64,000 bases of DNA from Paenibacillus sp. V4I3. Lineage in GTDB: Bacteria; Bacillota; Bacilli; Paenibacillales; NBRC-103111. Below are positions 33,536-41,865 of this stretch, in pieces (position 1 is the stretch's first letter; the number at the start of each line of letters is the position of its first letter). The notes beneath the pieces were generated by a model, which searched no databases, had not been told where the DNA came from, and saw only the letters and a program-made list of their open reading frames with translations. The translations under genes were made by a program, and so were the position numbers. The DNA lies in contig NZ_JAUSZA010000001.1 of NCBI RefSeq assembly GCF_030817215.1, forward strand, positions 3,074,501 to 3,138,500. Reading direction: 5' to 3'.

Positions 33536-35248
33536 ATGAAAAACAAACCATGGAAATCTAGTCTGACAGCCATCATGCTAGGAGCAATGATCGTTCAAGG
33601 AGGCACGGCCGTATGGGCGGCCGACTTGACGACGCCTATTGTCTCTGCACCAACTGTCAATTACGGATTGACACCAGATATACGAGCCGCGATTAAAAGT
33701 GCAGCCGTGACGCCAACGGCGTCAGGTTCACAACTTGCGGTTACTGTTCGCTTATATAACGGAGGCGCCGTACTGAACAGAGTTCCCGAACACGAGCTTC
33801 GTGTTCAAACCGCTAGTGGCGTTTCATATACATTGAAACCAAGTGCGAGCAATAAAGAAGCTTTACAGCCCAAAGAAATAGGCGAGCTTGTGTACATGAC
33901 TTCTGTTGATAGCAAGGAGATTGGTCAAATTGAGCAGTTATCCTTCGTCAATGTGGATATCTATTCCTATCCAAAGGTGGAAACTACATTACTTACTATG
34001 CCAACTAAATCCGTGTGGTATGGCGGTACGGGAAGTACGGCTTTGCAGAGCCTCGAAAGCTTAGCATGGGGCCAAGCATTCACCATTCCTGGGATTAATT
34101 CGGGACTGACGTATTCACCAGTTGAAGTTTCTATGCAAAATACGACGTCAGGCCGTGTGGCTGTTGTGACGGTATTGGCTAGTAATCCTGGAGCGGGGCG
34201 GGAAACAGTTCCTGCTTTCCGAATGGACGCACAGTCAGAGCAAAAGAGCTATGAAGGCAAACGCTCCGAAGTAGACCCGGTGACTTTGGAGGCTGGCGAA
34301 AAGAAATACATTCATTTTGCGATTCCAGTTGAAAATGGTGTGACGTTGTCTAACCTTTTTGTCTTATCGACGGATTCGTTTGTACCCAAAGGTGGAGATA
34401 AAGCTACCACGCTAGTAACAGGTAAACTAGCTATCGCATGGCCGAAAGAGCAAGGGAATTCTACTGCAGCGCCTTACACAATTGGTCAGCCGATCACATT
34501 TGATGCTTTGACCAAAGTTGTTGATAAGTCTACAGAAGTATCGCTTATGGAGCTTCATCTGCATGAGAATCCAGGGGAAGGCTACCAAACTGCGGTAGCT
34601 AAGTTCAAATTAACGAATACGAGTACAACGCCTACTGCTACTCCTGCTTTCCTATCGGAATTGGTCAATGCACAGGGTGTTACTTATCAAGGGTCCCGTC
34701 AAACGAATGTAACGACGATGCTAAATCCCGGATTAAGCTACGTGGTAAGCTACTCTTACATTGTGCCGCAAACCGAAGAGAGCACCAGCTTCTCGTTAAA
34801 GCTGCTCGATTCAGTGGCTGCTGCACCTTTTACAACAACGATTGCCGCTCTGCAAACGGATGTACAGAAGGAAGGTACGGAATCAACCATCTCCTTATAT
34901 CCATTTGATCTGACGTTCAATGATGTAACAGTGAGCACACAGACGACTGCTCAATTGACGTATACGTACAAGTTCCGACTTGATCTGGATATTAAACAGA
35001 AAGAAAATGTCGTGGTTGACAACAACTTCTCGAAATTGAAATTTGAAATTGTTGATAACGCCGGACGTGTTGTTGGTTCTAAGGACGCTTCCTTCACAGG
35101 TGTAAATAAATTAATCAGTGGGAAACAAATGCTGGATGCCACGAATATTACAACCGATCAATTCAGCTATCCTTTCACTGTCAATGTGTATGAAACAATC
35201 GAAACGCAAAATGGAACGGCAAAGCGCTTATTGAAAGTTATCAAATAA
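33536..35248 (+). CDS. Secreted protein with three Ig-like repeats, third gene of the RND operon, unrecognised
   Basis: This 570-aa protein has a signal peptide ending near VWAAD (residue about 29). By eye three homologous beta-sandwich units can be seen (about 60-165, 190-290 and 340-455). Each begins with a VTVxxxNxxxG-type strand and ends in a 'PGxxYxxxYxxxVP...SFxLxLL' pattern; a C-terminal beta-rich domain follows (about 470-570). The pattern resembles DUF4352/Ig-like telokin-type domains but I cannot name the family. AAGGAG and a 36-nt gap link it to the adaptor gene, so it is probably an extracytoplasmic partner of the pump, perhaps extending it toward the wall (inference). Confidence 0.6.
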   Translation: MKNKPWKSSLTAIMLGAMIVQGGTAVWAADLTTPIVSAPTVNYGLTPDIRAAIKSAAVTPTASGSQLAVTVRLYNGGAVLNRVPEHELRVQTASGVSYTLKPSASNKEALQPKEIGELVYMTSVDSKEIGQIEQLSFVNVDIYSYPKVETTLLTMPTKSVWYGGTGSTALQSLESLAWGQAFTIPGINSGLTYSPVEVSMQNTTSGRVAVVTVLASNPGAGRETVPAFRMDAQSEQKSYEGKRSEVDPVTLEAGEKKYIHFAIPVENGVTLSNLFVLSTDSFVPKGGDKATTLVTGKLAIAWPKEQGNSTAAPYTIGQPITFDALTKVVDKSTEVSLMELHLHENPGEGYQTAVAKFKLTNTSTTPTATPAFLSELVNAQGVTYQGSRQTNVTTMLNPGLSYVVSYSYIVPQTEESTSFSLKLLDSVAAAPFTTTIAALQTDVQKEGTESTISLYPFDLTFNDVTVSTQTTAQLTYTYKFRLDLDIKQKENVVVDNNFSKLKFEIVDNAGRVVGSKDASFTGVNKLISGKQMLDATNITTDQFSYPFTVNVYETIETQNGTAKRLLKVIK

Positions 35249-35266
35249 ATGCCAGTTGAATAAACC

Positions 35267-35286
35267 AAAAAAGAGAAGGCAAGGTT
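35267..35286 (+). terminator. 5' half of a terminator split by the composite transposon
   Basis: AAAAAAGAGAAGGCAAG followed by GTT. It pairs with CTTGCCTCTC-T8 found at 38683-38700 on the far side of the composite element. Removing 35287-38676 and one GTT copy restores a stem with a GTTATT loop and a T tract (one bulged A). This would have ended the RND operon. Confidence 0.8.
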
Positions 35287-36552
35287 TGATCTGGACCCTC
35301 TGTCAAGGACACTTGAAAAAAAGAGTGGTTTAGGTCTATGAGGCCAACAACAATAGATGATTCCTGTATTGCACAGGGGTCATCTTTTTTAATCCCCATT
35401 GATATCGATTATTGTTGTAGTAGCGGATGTAACCGTCAATCTTACGTTGTAGTTCTGCTAATGTTGGGCAGCTACGATGGTCAACATGGTCTTTCATATG
35501 ACCGAAAAACGACTCCTGTGGCGCATTGTCCCAGCAATTTCCTCGTCTAGACATGGATTGACCTAATCCTTTTTGCTTTAAAAGTTCTTGGTATTTCGGA
35601 CTTGTATAATGACTTCCTTGATCCGAATGGATAAATGCATCTTTGTGTAGCTTCAGCCTTTTTTGCTTTACGAGTGCGTCAATTGTGTCTGTAGCAATGT
35701 CCAATGTAAGGCTATTGGATAGGTTGTACGAGAGGATCTCTCCTGTTGAAGCATCTAGTATAGTCGACAAATATGCCGTCTCTGAGCGGCCATATGGGAG
35801 GTAGGTAATGCCGGTGAGCAGTGCGAGCCCAGGAATACCTTTCCGGAAATCCCTCTTTAAGCTGTTGGGAAGTGTTCGGTGTTCCTGAGTTGCCTTTGCC
35901 ATACGCTTGTATGGATTAGGTTTTCGATGTGGACATTCGAGGCCAAATTTCTTCATAATCCTGCGGATTCTCTTCAGGTTGTAGATCACGCCAAACTCGT
36001 TTTCAAGCGTCATCTTAATAGAGCGAGAACCCTTTTTAAAGCCCTTTCTATGGAAGGCTTTCTTGATCAGTTTTCCAGCTTTGACATCCGAAAGAGACCG
36101 CTCTTTACGGGTTTCTACGGCCTGGATGTAGTTGTAGTAGCCTGAGCGAGATACGTGAAGTAAATCGCAGAGGTAGCGAGTTGAACGTCTTAAACCCTGA
36201 CCTACAGTTTCTTTAATCAGTTCAAATAACTTATTCTTGCTTAGATTCTTTCCGCTTGCTACCAGCAACCTTTCTTTCGTGTTCTAGCTTTTTTAACAAT
36301 TCTACCTGAGATTCAAGGAGTCTAATTCTTGCTTCCTGTCGAACAACCGCTTAAATTCATCGGCATAGGTTATTGATTTCTCGCTTATCTTGACAACGTA
36401 TTTATTCGTTGATAAATGCTCTCGGTTTTTTTCGCTAAAGATTGTCTTAGACATGATGTAATCCCCTCCGGTGCTTACTCTATTATACAAAAAAAGATAA
36501 ACACACAGCCTGAACACTTTTTCAAAGTGTCCAGACTATGGGTACCAGTGTA
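35287..36552 (-). mobile_element. IS3-family insertion sequence, copy 1 (defective)
   Basis: 1,266 bp. Compared with copy 2 it lacks 214 bp of the 5' transposase region (equivalent to 38253-38466) and has one extra base at the equivalent of 38193 (GTTCTAGC against GTCTAGC), so no complete transposase can be made from it. Its ends are intact. Confidence 0.85.
35336..36454 (-). pseudogene. IS3-family transposase, internally deleted (copy 1)
   Basis: The N-terminal fragment starts at ATG 36454 (GGAGGGG upstream), reads through MSKTIFSEKNREHLSTNKY to EFKRLF, then hits the deletion junction and stops at 36302. The C-terminal fragment (35336 to about 36268) keeps the rve integrase core: LLTGITYLPYG, DASTGEILSYN, IHSDQGSHYTS, and RRGNCWDNAPQESFFGHMKDH, with the third acidic Glu. 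One difference from copy 2 is TGITYLP instead of TDITYLP: the first catalytic Asp of the DDE triad is changed to Gly, so this copy would be inactive even if in frame. Confidence 0.88.
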
Positions 36553-36729
36553 CAACATGTTCTACTTTTTTTCTGTGGAAATGTGTCACGTAAAGACCAT
36601 TTTTTTACAAACTATATGTACAACCAGTTCGGGTCGAGGTTCTCGACATATACTAAATTTATAATTAAATCCGTAAATGGCGCAGTTGGAGGGCATTACA
36701 TTATTGAGAATGAGGGGGAGCTGTCTTGA
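36553..36729 (+). other. Possible 3' remnant of a truncated gene in the cargo
   Basis: An open frame runs from the IS junction to TGA at 36727-36729, ending SVNGAVGGHYIIENEGELS; the TGA overlaps the TTG start of the kinase-like gene. This looks like the end of a coupled upstream gene whose beginning was lost at the IS boundary, but a chance ORF is possible. A perfect dyad GTCGAG-GTT-CTCGAC lies at 36633-36647. Confidence 0.3.
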
Positions 36730-37196
36730 TTAAGATGAATCCGTACATGAAAAGGAAAATAAAAGGGAAGAAATTCATTGGGTCTGGTGTAACGCGAGTT
36801 GTATACGATTTAGGTAACGGCTATGTTATGAAGATAGCAAAATCAAAAAAAGGGATCAAATGCAACAAGAGGGAAGTAGACATGTATAAATCATCTTTGA
36901 AACCGATAAGAAAATATTTTGCGAAAATTATCGATTACGACACGGATTATCGCTGGGTAACTATGAAAAAATATGATCGGAAATTCCGGAATTCCCCAAT
37001 AAATAGACGATTGCTTATGAAATTAGTAAAGAAATTTTTGGACAATGGAATCATTCCATCCAAGGGTACAGGCCAATATTATAAACCGTATGCCCTTAAC
37101 CTGCGTTTAAAGCAGCACTTGCGTTTAAAGCGGAGTAAACAGATCGTAGTCATTGATTATGGGGGATTTAGATTTCGTAGAAAAAAAAGCAGGTAG
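36726..37196 (+). CDS. Miniature protein-kinase-like protein, transposon cargo
   Basis: 156 aa, very basic, TTG start with GAGGGGGAG about 8 nt upstream (ATG at 36735 also possible). Kinase-like landmarks in order: glycine loop GSGVTRVVYDLGNG (residues about 19-32), VMKIAK with the VAIK-type Lys (about 37), helix-C Glu in KREVDMY (about 50), hinge-like YRWVTMKKYD (about 78-87), ALNLRL with the metal-binding-type Asn (about 128), and VVIDYGG, a DFG-like motif (about 146). The HRD Asp cannot be placed and everything after DFG is missing, so it is either a minimal or a dead kinase. Base composition is lower in G+C than the chromosome around it. Function unknown. Confidence 0.65.
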   Translation: MIKMNPYMKRKIKGKKFIGSGVTRVVYDLGNGYVMKIAKSKKGIKCNKREVDMYKSSLKPIRKYFAKIIDYDTDYRWVTMKKYDRKFRNSPINRRLLMKLVKKFLDNGIIPSKGTGQYYKPYALNLRLKQHLRLKRSKQIVVIDYGGFRFRRKKSR

Positions 37197-37199
37197 CGG

Positions 37200-38676
37200 T
37201 GATCTGGACCCTCTGTCAAGGATACTTGAAAAAAAGAGTGGTTTAGGTCTATGAGGCCAACAACAATAGATGATTCCTGTATTGCACAGGGGTCATCTTT
37301 TTTAAACCCCATTGATATCGATTATTGTTGTAGTAGCGGATGTAACCGTCAATCTTACGTTGTAGTTCTGCTAATGTTGGGCAGCTACGATGGTCAACAT
37401 GGTCCTTCATATGACCGAAAAACGACTCCTGTGGCGCATTGTCCCAGCAATTGCCTCGTCTAGAGATGGATTGACCTAATCCTTTTTGCTTTAAAAGTTC
37501 TTGGTATTTCGGACTTGTATAATGACTTCCTTGATCCGAATGGATAAATGCATCTTTGTGTAGCTTCAGCCTTTTTTGCTTTACGAGTGCGTCAATTGTG
37601 TCTGTAGCAATGTCCAATGTAAGGTTATTGGATAGGTTGTACGAGAGGATCTCTCCTGTTGAAGCATCTAGTATAGTCGACAAATATGCCGTCTCTGAGC
37701 GGCCATATGGGAGGTAGGTAATGTCGGTGAGCAGTGCGAGCCCAGGAATACCTTTCCGGAAATCCCTCTTTAAGCTGTTGGGAAGTGTTCGGTGTTCCTG
37801 AGTTGCCTTTGCCATACGCTTGTATGGATTAGGTTTTCGATGTGGACATTCGAGGCCAAATTTCTTCATAAGCCTGCGGATTCTCTTCAGGTTGTAGATC
37901 ACGCCAAACTCGTTTTCAAGCGTCATCTTAATAGAGCGAGAACCCTTTTTAAAGCCCTTTCTATGGAAGGCTTTCTTGATCAGTTTTCCAGCTTTGACAT
38001 CCGAAAGAGACCGCTCTTTACGGGTTTCTACGGCCTGGATGTAGTTGTAGTAGCCTGAGCGAGATACGTGAAGTAAATCGCAGAGGTAGCGAGTTGAACG
38101 TCTTAAACCCTGACCTACAGTTTCTTTAATCAGTTCAAATAACTTATTCTTGCTTAGATTCTTTCCGCTTGCTACCAGCAACCTTTCTTTCGTGTCTAGC
38201 TTTTTTAACAATTCTACCTGAGATTCAAGGAGTCTAATTCTTGCTTCCTGTCTTGCAATCACTTCATCCAGCGTTAGTTCACGCTTCAGGGGACGTCCAG
38301 AAGCTTCCTTACGGGAGTCAGCTAGTCCAATGATTCCGTCTTTCCCGTAAGCTTTTTTCCAACGGTTTACGCTTTGTTCAACTCGCTTCATTCCAATTAC
38401 GCTGACATCAAATCCATGAGCTTTAAAGATTTCTCTAGGAGTCTTTCCTGACATGTAAAGGTCGATGAACAACCGCTTAAATTCATCGGCATAGGTTATT
38501 GATTTCTCGCTTATCTTGACAACGTATTTATTCGTTGATAAATGCTCTCGGTTTTTTTCGCTAAAGATTGTCTTAGACATGATGTAATCCCCTCCGGTGC
38601 TTACTCTATTATACAAAAAAAGATACCCACAGCCTGAACACTTTTTCAAAGTGTCCAGACTATGGGTACCAGTGTA
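37200..38676 (-). mobile_element. IS3-family insertion sequence, copy 2 (intact)
   Basis: 1,477 bp with the same ends as copy 1, and a full-length transposase ORF in one frame. It is the only visible source of transposase for the composite element. Confidence 0.88.
37249..38580 (-). CDS. IS3-family transposase, single continuous ORF
   Basis: 443 aa from ATG 38580 (GGAGGGG 9 nt upstream; a longer frame back to 38649 lies in the terminal repeat and is unlikely). Residues 1-125 are the helix-turn-helix/leucine-zipper part (SVNRWKKAYGKDGI, then RIRLLESQVELLKKL), and 140-220 the HTH_21-like linker (LLHVSRSGYYNYI). The rve domain has the DDE residues in LLTDITYLPYG, IHSDQGSHY and DNAPQESFF. IS3 elements usually make OrfA and OrfB by frameshift; here both parts are fused in frame although the A6G run at the junction is still present. 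Confidence 0.9.
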   Translation of the reverse strand: MSKTIFSEKNREHLSTNKYVVKISEKSITYADEFKRLFIDLYMSGKTPREIFKAHGFDVSVIGMKRVEQSVNRWKKAYGKDGIIGLADSRKEASGRPLKRELTLDEVIARQEARIRLLESQVELLKKLDTKERLLVASGKNLSKNKLFELIKETVGQGLRRSTRYLCDLLHVSRSGYYNYIQAVETRKERSLSDVKAGKLIKKAFHRKGFKKGSRSIKMTLENEFGVIYNLKRIRRLMKKFGLECPHRKPNPYKRMAKATQEHRTLPNSLKRDFRKGIPGLALLTDITYLPYGRSETAYLSTILDASTGEILSYNLSNNLTLDIATDTIDALVKQKRLKLHKDAFIHSDQGSHYTSPKYQELLKQKGLGQSISRRGNCWDNAPQESFFGHMKDHVDHRSCPTLAELQRKIDGYIRYYNNNRYQWGLKKMTPVQYRNHLLLLAS

Positions 38677-38700
38677 GTTATTCTTGCCTCTCTTTTTTTT
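38677..38700 (+). terminator. 3' half of the split terminator
   Basis: GTTATT, then CTTGCCTCTC and eight T residues, the complement of the half-stem at 35267-35283. The first GTT is the duplicated target. Confidence 0.78.
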
Positions 38701-38754
38701 GTTTTCTGTCGATTGCTAGGGAAAGTCTCACCTAGGAACTGCCTCTATTCATCG

Positions 38755-39655
38755 CTACAGACGAGCTTTAACAGACTTAGCATAGTCAGAAGGCGGCATG
38801 CCAACGGTTTTCTTGAAATCTCTTGAAAAATAGTGAATGCTGGCGTACCCTAACATGGCTGCAATCTCTGTGAAATTATATCGGCCATCTCTAATATATG
38901 TTTTGGCTTGTTCAATTTTGAGGGACTTGAAGGCTTCCAAGACGCCTGTCTGCATCTGGGATTGGAAAAAGTTCCTTTAATCGGCTTTTGCCCAAGTGAA
39001 ACGTTTGGCATAAATGGTCTTGCGTAAAGGATTGAGAAAGATTGGCTTTCAAGTATTCCATGATTTGCTGAACGATTCGTTGTTCGGCTTTTTCTTTTTG
39101 AAGGGACGATTGTTTGTATTTCATAGAATCTGGAGTGGAGGCCTGCTCTTGATTCCGAATGAGTGTGATTAACAAAACCTCTAAATAGGATTTGATCATT
39201 TGTTCGCTGGCAAAAGGAGCATCCGGGTTTCTTTCCAAGTGATGAACGGTTGGTTTGTCAAAAGGGGGCAAGAAAGCATGAAACCCTTCTTGGATAATGA
39301 GGGATAGGATATTTCTTTCCCGGTCTCCTAATGCCAGAATCTTTTTCTCGAAAATAGTCATAGCTGGGGACGTGCATTCGAAGCATATGACGATAAGGTT
39401 TGGCGGCGTATGCTCGTGCTTAACGCTAACCGTATGGAATTCCTCGGGTTTGTGAAAGATTATATTTCCTTGATGAAGGGTATGAATGTGATCATCGGCT
39501 CGAATCTCAACTTCCCCTTTGTCCACGTAAAGAATCTCCCAGAAGTCATGCTGTTCTCCGTCAAATACAAATCCCTTTGCATACTCGAAATAATGAAAAG
39601 AAAAGAGGGTTTGAATGGTAAGTGATTCCTGTAGTTGTATACTTGGGAAATCCAT
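38755..39655 (-). pseudogene. AraC-family regulator split by a +1 frameshift
   Basis: Two minus-strand frames together make one AraC-type protein of about 300 aa. The N-terminal cupin (FDGEQHDFWEILYVDKGEVEI) and the first helix-turn-helix (LSQSFTQDHLCQTFHLGKSRLKELF) are in the frame from 39655. The second helix-turn-helix (YNFTEIAAMLGYASIHYFSRDFKK) is in the frame ending at 38755. The break is a T5 run on the coding strand (38966-38970); four T would give KELFQSQMQTGVLEAF and restore the protein. It is divergent from the isomerase/oxidoreductase pair at 39815 and is their likely regulator. True decay and homopolymer sequencing error are both possible. Confidence 0.85.
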
Positions 39656-39814
39656 GCTGCTCGTCCTCTCTCAGGGTGGTTCTTGTTCCAAACTCATTTT
39701 TAATCTCATTTTACCATATCCGTATTTGTAAAAGTGCAAATAAATCGGCTTTTTGGATAAATCATATCGAACGTGGCTCTTTTATAATAAAGGGAAGAGA
39801 CGGAGGAGATAACA

Positions 39815-40657
39815 ATGAAAAAAGGGATCAATATTTGGTCATTTCCAGGCTCCATGAAGGTAGAACAATGTATAGCTGTTGCTAAGGAAGCCGGATTCGA
39901 CGGGATTGAGCTGGCTTTAAACGAGACTGGCCAATTAAGCTTGGAAAGTAAAGAAAGCGAAATCAAGGAATACCGTAAGATTGCCGAAGATCAGGGTATT
40001 GCGCTTTCGAGTTTAGCCAGTGGATTATACTGGACATATTCTTTAACAAGTGGACATGCACAAACGCGTCAAAAAGCGAAAGATATCGTCAAGAAACAAT
40101 TGGAGAACGCAGCTATTTTAGGTGTAGATACGATATTGGTTGTGCCAGGTGCTGTTGGCGTTGATTTCATTCCGGATTCTGAAGTGGTTCCATATGATCA
40201 AGCCTATGACTACGCTTTGGAAGCTATAAGTAAGCTTTCCGATGTTGCCCAATCATTGAAGGTTTCCATTGGTATAGAAAACGTATGGAACAAATTCTTA
40301 CTATCCCCGCTTGAAATGAGAGACTTTATCGATAAAATCAATTCGCTATATGTCGGCGCTTATTTTGACGTAGGGAATGTCTTATATGCCGGTTATCCGG
40401 AGCATTGGATTTCCATTTTAAATAAACGAATCAAAAAAGTGCATTTCAAAGATTACCGCCGCGCCGCAGGAGGCTTGCATGGTTTTGTTAATCTTCTAGC
40501 CGGTGATGTTAATTATCCAGAGGTTATGAAAGCCCTTCAAGCTATCGGGTATGACGATTATGTCATTGCCGAAATGATTCCGGGTTATACGCATCATGGC
40601 GAACAGCTTATTTATAATACATCAGGTGCTATGAACGCCATCTTAGGGAGGAAGTAA
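39815..40657 (+). CDS. Sugar phosphate isomerase/epimerase family protein
   Basis: This 280-aa TIM-barrel protein of the xylose-isomerase-like (AP endonuclease 2) superfamily has GFDGIELAL near residue 28, IGIENVWNKFLLSP near 150 (metal-ligand Glu), GAYFDVGNVLYAG near 183 (Asp), KKVHFKDY near 208 (His) and IAEMIPG near 254 (Glu), the usual metal-binding set. GGAGGAG precedes the ATG. The pairing with a Gfo/Idh/MocA dehydrogenase 5 nt downstream points to catabolism of an inositol- or keto-sugar-type compound. Exact substrate unknown. Confidence 0.85.
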   Translation: MKKGINIWSFPGSMKVEQCIAVAKEAGFDGIELALNETGQLSLESKESEIKEYRKIAEDQGIALSSLASGLYWTYSLTSGHAQTRQKAKDIVKKQLENAAILGVDTILVVPGAVGVDFIPDSEVVPYDQAYDYALEAISKLSDVAQSLKVSIGIENVWNKFLLSPLEMRDFIDKINSLYVGAYFDVGNVLYAGYPEHWISILNKRIKKVHFKDYRRAAGGLHGFVNLLAGDVNYPEVMKALQAIGYDDYVIAEMIPGYTHHGEQLIYNTSGAMNAILGRK

Positions 40658-40662
40658 TCAAC

Positions 40663-41682
40663 ATGCTAAGAATCGGATTAATTGGTTTAGGGTTTATGGG
40701 TAGGACTCATCTGGAGAATTACGTTCGCCTGGAGTCAGAAGGAGTTCCCATTCAAGTTGTGGCTTTGTGCGATATTGATAATGAGAAGCTCGAAGGTCGC
40801 GCGGCTGCGGGCAACATCGATACGGGTTCATCTGGCATTGACTTCGGTCGCTACAATAAATATACAAGTGTGGCCGAAATGCTTGAGAAGGAACAGCTTG
40901 ATTACGTAGATATTGCACTGCCTACTTTTCTACACAGAGACATAGCGGTTCAATGTTTGAATCATGGTCTTCATGTCTTGTGTGAAAAACCGATGGCGCT
41001 GAATGCTGCGGAATGTAAAGATATGATTCAGGCAGCCGAGGCGAATGGAAAGCAGCTGATGATAGGTCAATGTTTGAGATTTTGGCCGGCCTATGTATAC
41101 CTGAAGCAGGTTGTTGAAGAGAAAACGTTTGGTCAGGCACTGGGTGGTTATTTCTACCGAGGGGGAGCAACTCCGACCTGGGGACCATGGCTTACACAGA
41201 AGGAGAAAAGCGGCGGAGCCTTGCTAGATATGCACGTTCATGATATTGATATGATTCATTGGTTGTTCGGTAAGCCTGAATCCGTATCGTGTTTGGCACG
41301 AAATGTCGTTCCCGGCAGCGGTTATGATGTGGTTTCTGCCAACTATCTGTATGAAGATGGCAAAGTCATCAATGCCCAAGCAGACTGGACTCTTGAAGGT
41401 GATTATGGCTTCGATATGCAGTTCCGGGTTAATTTTGAAAAAGGCAATGTCGTTTTCAAAGGTGATTCCTTACAAGTAAATGTGAATGAAGGAAAAGGTT
41501 TCAGTCCTGAACTTTCCGCGGAAATGGGCTATTATAACGAACTTAAATATTTTATTGAAACATTACTTTCAGGTGAAAGTGTTTCAATTGCGACTCCCTC
41601 CAGTACGATGGGCAGCATTGAAATTGCTGTGGCTGAAATCGAATCTGCGGACAACCGTGGTACATGGGTTAAGGTGAAATAG
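40663..41682 (+). CDS. Gfo/Idh/MocA family oxidoreductase
   Basis: This 339-aa NAD(P)-dependent sugar dehydrogenase has an N-terminal Rossmann fold (GLIGLGFMGRTHLENY, residues 4-19), the family motif CEKPMAL near 107 (catalytic Lys), and a C-terminal beta-sheet domain with GGALLDMHVHDIDMIHWLFG near 182-201 containing the HDID motif. GGGAGG lies upstream; it is co-transcribed with the isomerase gene. A perfect hairpin terminator follows 13 nt after the stop. Confidence 0.9.
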   Translation: MLRIGLIGLGFMGRTHLENYVRLESEGVPIQVVALCDIDNEKLEGRAAAGNIDTGSSGIDFGRYNKYTSVAEMLEKEQLDYVDIALPTFLHRDIAVQCLNHGLHVLCEKPMALNAAECKDMIQAAEANGKQLMIGQCLRFWPAYVYLKQVVEEKTFGQALGGYFYRGGATPTWGPWLTQKEKSGGALLDMHVHDIDMIHWLFGKPESVSCLARNVVPGSGYDVVSANYLYEDGKVINAQADWTLEGDYGFDMQFRVNFEKGNVVFKGDSLQVNVNEGKGFSPELSAEMGYYNELKYFIETLLSGESVSIATPSSTMGSIEIAVAEIESADNRGTWVKVK

Positions 41683-41695
41683 GTTGGTGTGTATG

Positions 41696-41733
41696 AAAAA
41701 CCTTGGAAATCATTATGATTTCCAAGGTTTTCT
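41696..41733. terminator. Bidirectional terminator
   Basis: AAAACCTTGGAAATC / GATTTCCAAGGTTTT perfect stem, serving the oxidoreductase operon and the minus-strand 40-aa ORF. Confidence 0.9.
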
Positions 41734-41742
41734 GTAAGTTTA

Positions 41743-41865
41743 TTATTTGCCTGGATGTTTATTTGCATCATCAATGCCATTATTGCTGCTATTATTGTTT
41801 TTGTTATCTTCACTTGCTTTTTGACCTTTTTGTTGATTGGATTGATTTTTTTGTTTGTTCGACAT
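41743..41865 (-). CDS. 40-aa hydrophilic Asn/Lys/Gln-rich protein
   Basis: ATG 41865 to TAA 41743-41745, preceded by AAGGA about 9 nt upstream. The protein is almost entirely polar (MSNKQKNQSNQQKGQK..., ending DDANKHPGK), with a central Asn run. Size and composition resemble minor small acid-soluble or coat-associated spore proteins, but I do not recognise the family. It sits directly against a bidirectional terminator, which supports a real short gene. Confidence 0.5.
   Translation of the reverse strand: MSNKQKNQSNQQKGQKASEDNKNNNSSNNGIDDANKHPGK

Larger units (their letters stand above)
35287..38676. mobile_element. Composite transposon: two direct IS3-family copies with kinase-like cargo
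   Basis: Two near-identical IS3-family copies in the same orientation (35287-36552 and 37200-38676) flank 647 bp of A+T-rich cargo. Each copy is bounded by TGATCTGG...CCAGTGTA, with longer imperfect inverted repeats (CTGGACCC...GGACACTTGAAAAA and CTGGTACCC...GGACACTTTGAAAAA). GTT is found immediately outside the left end (35284-35286) and immediately outside the right end (38677-38679), while the inner junctions show no matching duplication. This is the expected footprint of the whole unit transposing together and making a 3-bp target duplication. Confidence 0.78.

Noticed and set aside
36726..37196. Toxin-antitoxin or abortive-infection call for the mini-kinase
   Set aside because: No antitoxin partner or known defence domain is visible; naming such a function would be guesswork.
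35336..38580. Forward-strand ORFs inside both IS copies (for example 35879-36145 and 37792-38058)
   Set aside because: They are duplicated shadows of the transposase frame with no ribosome binding site of their own.
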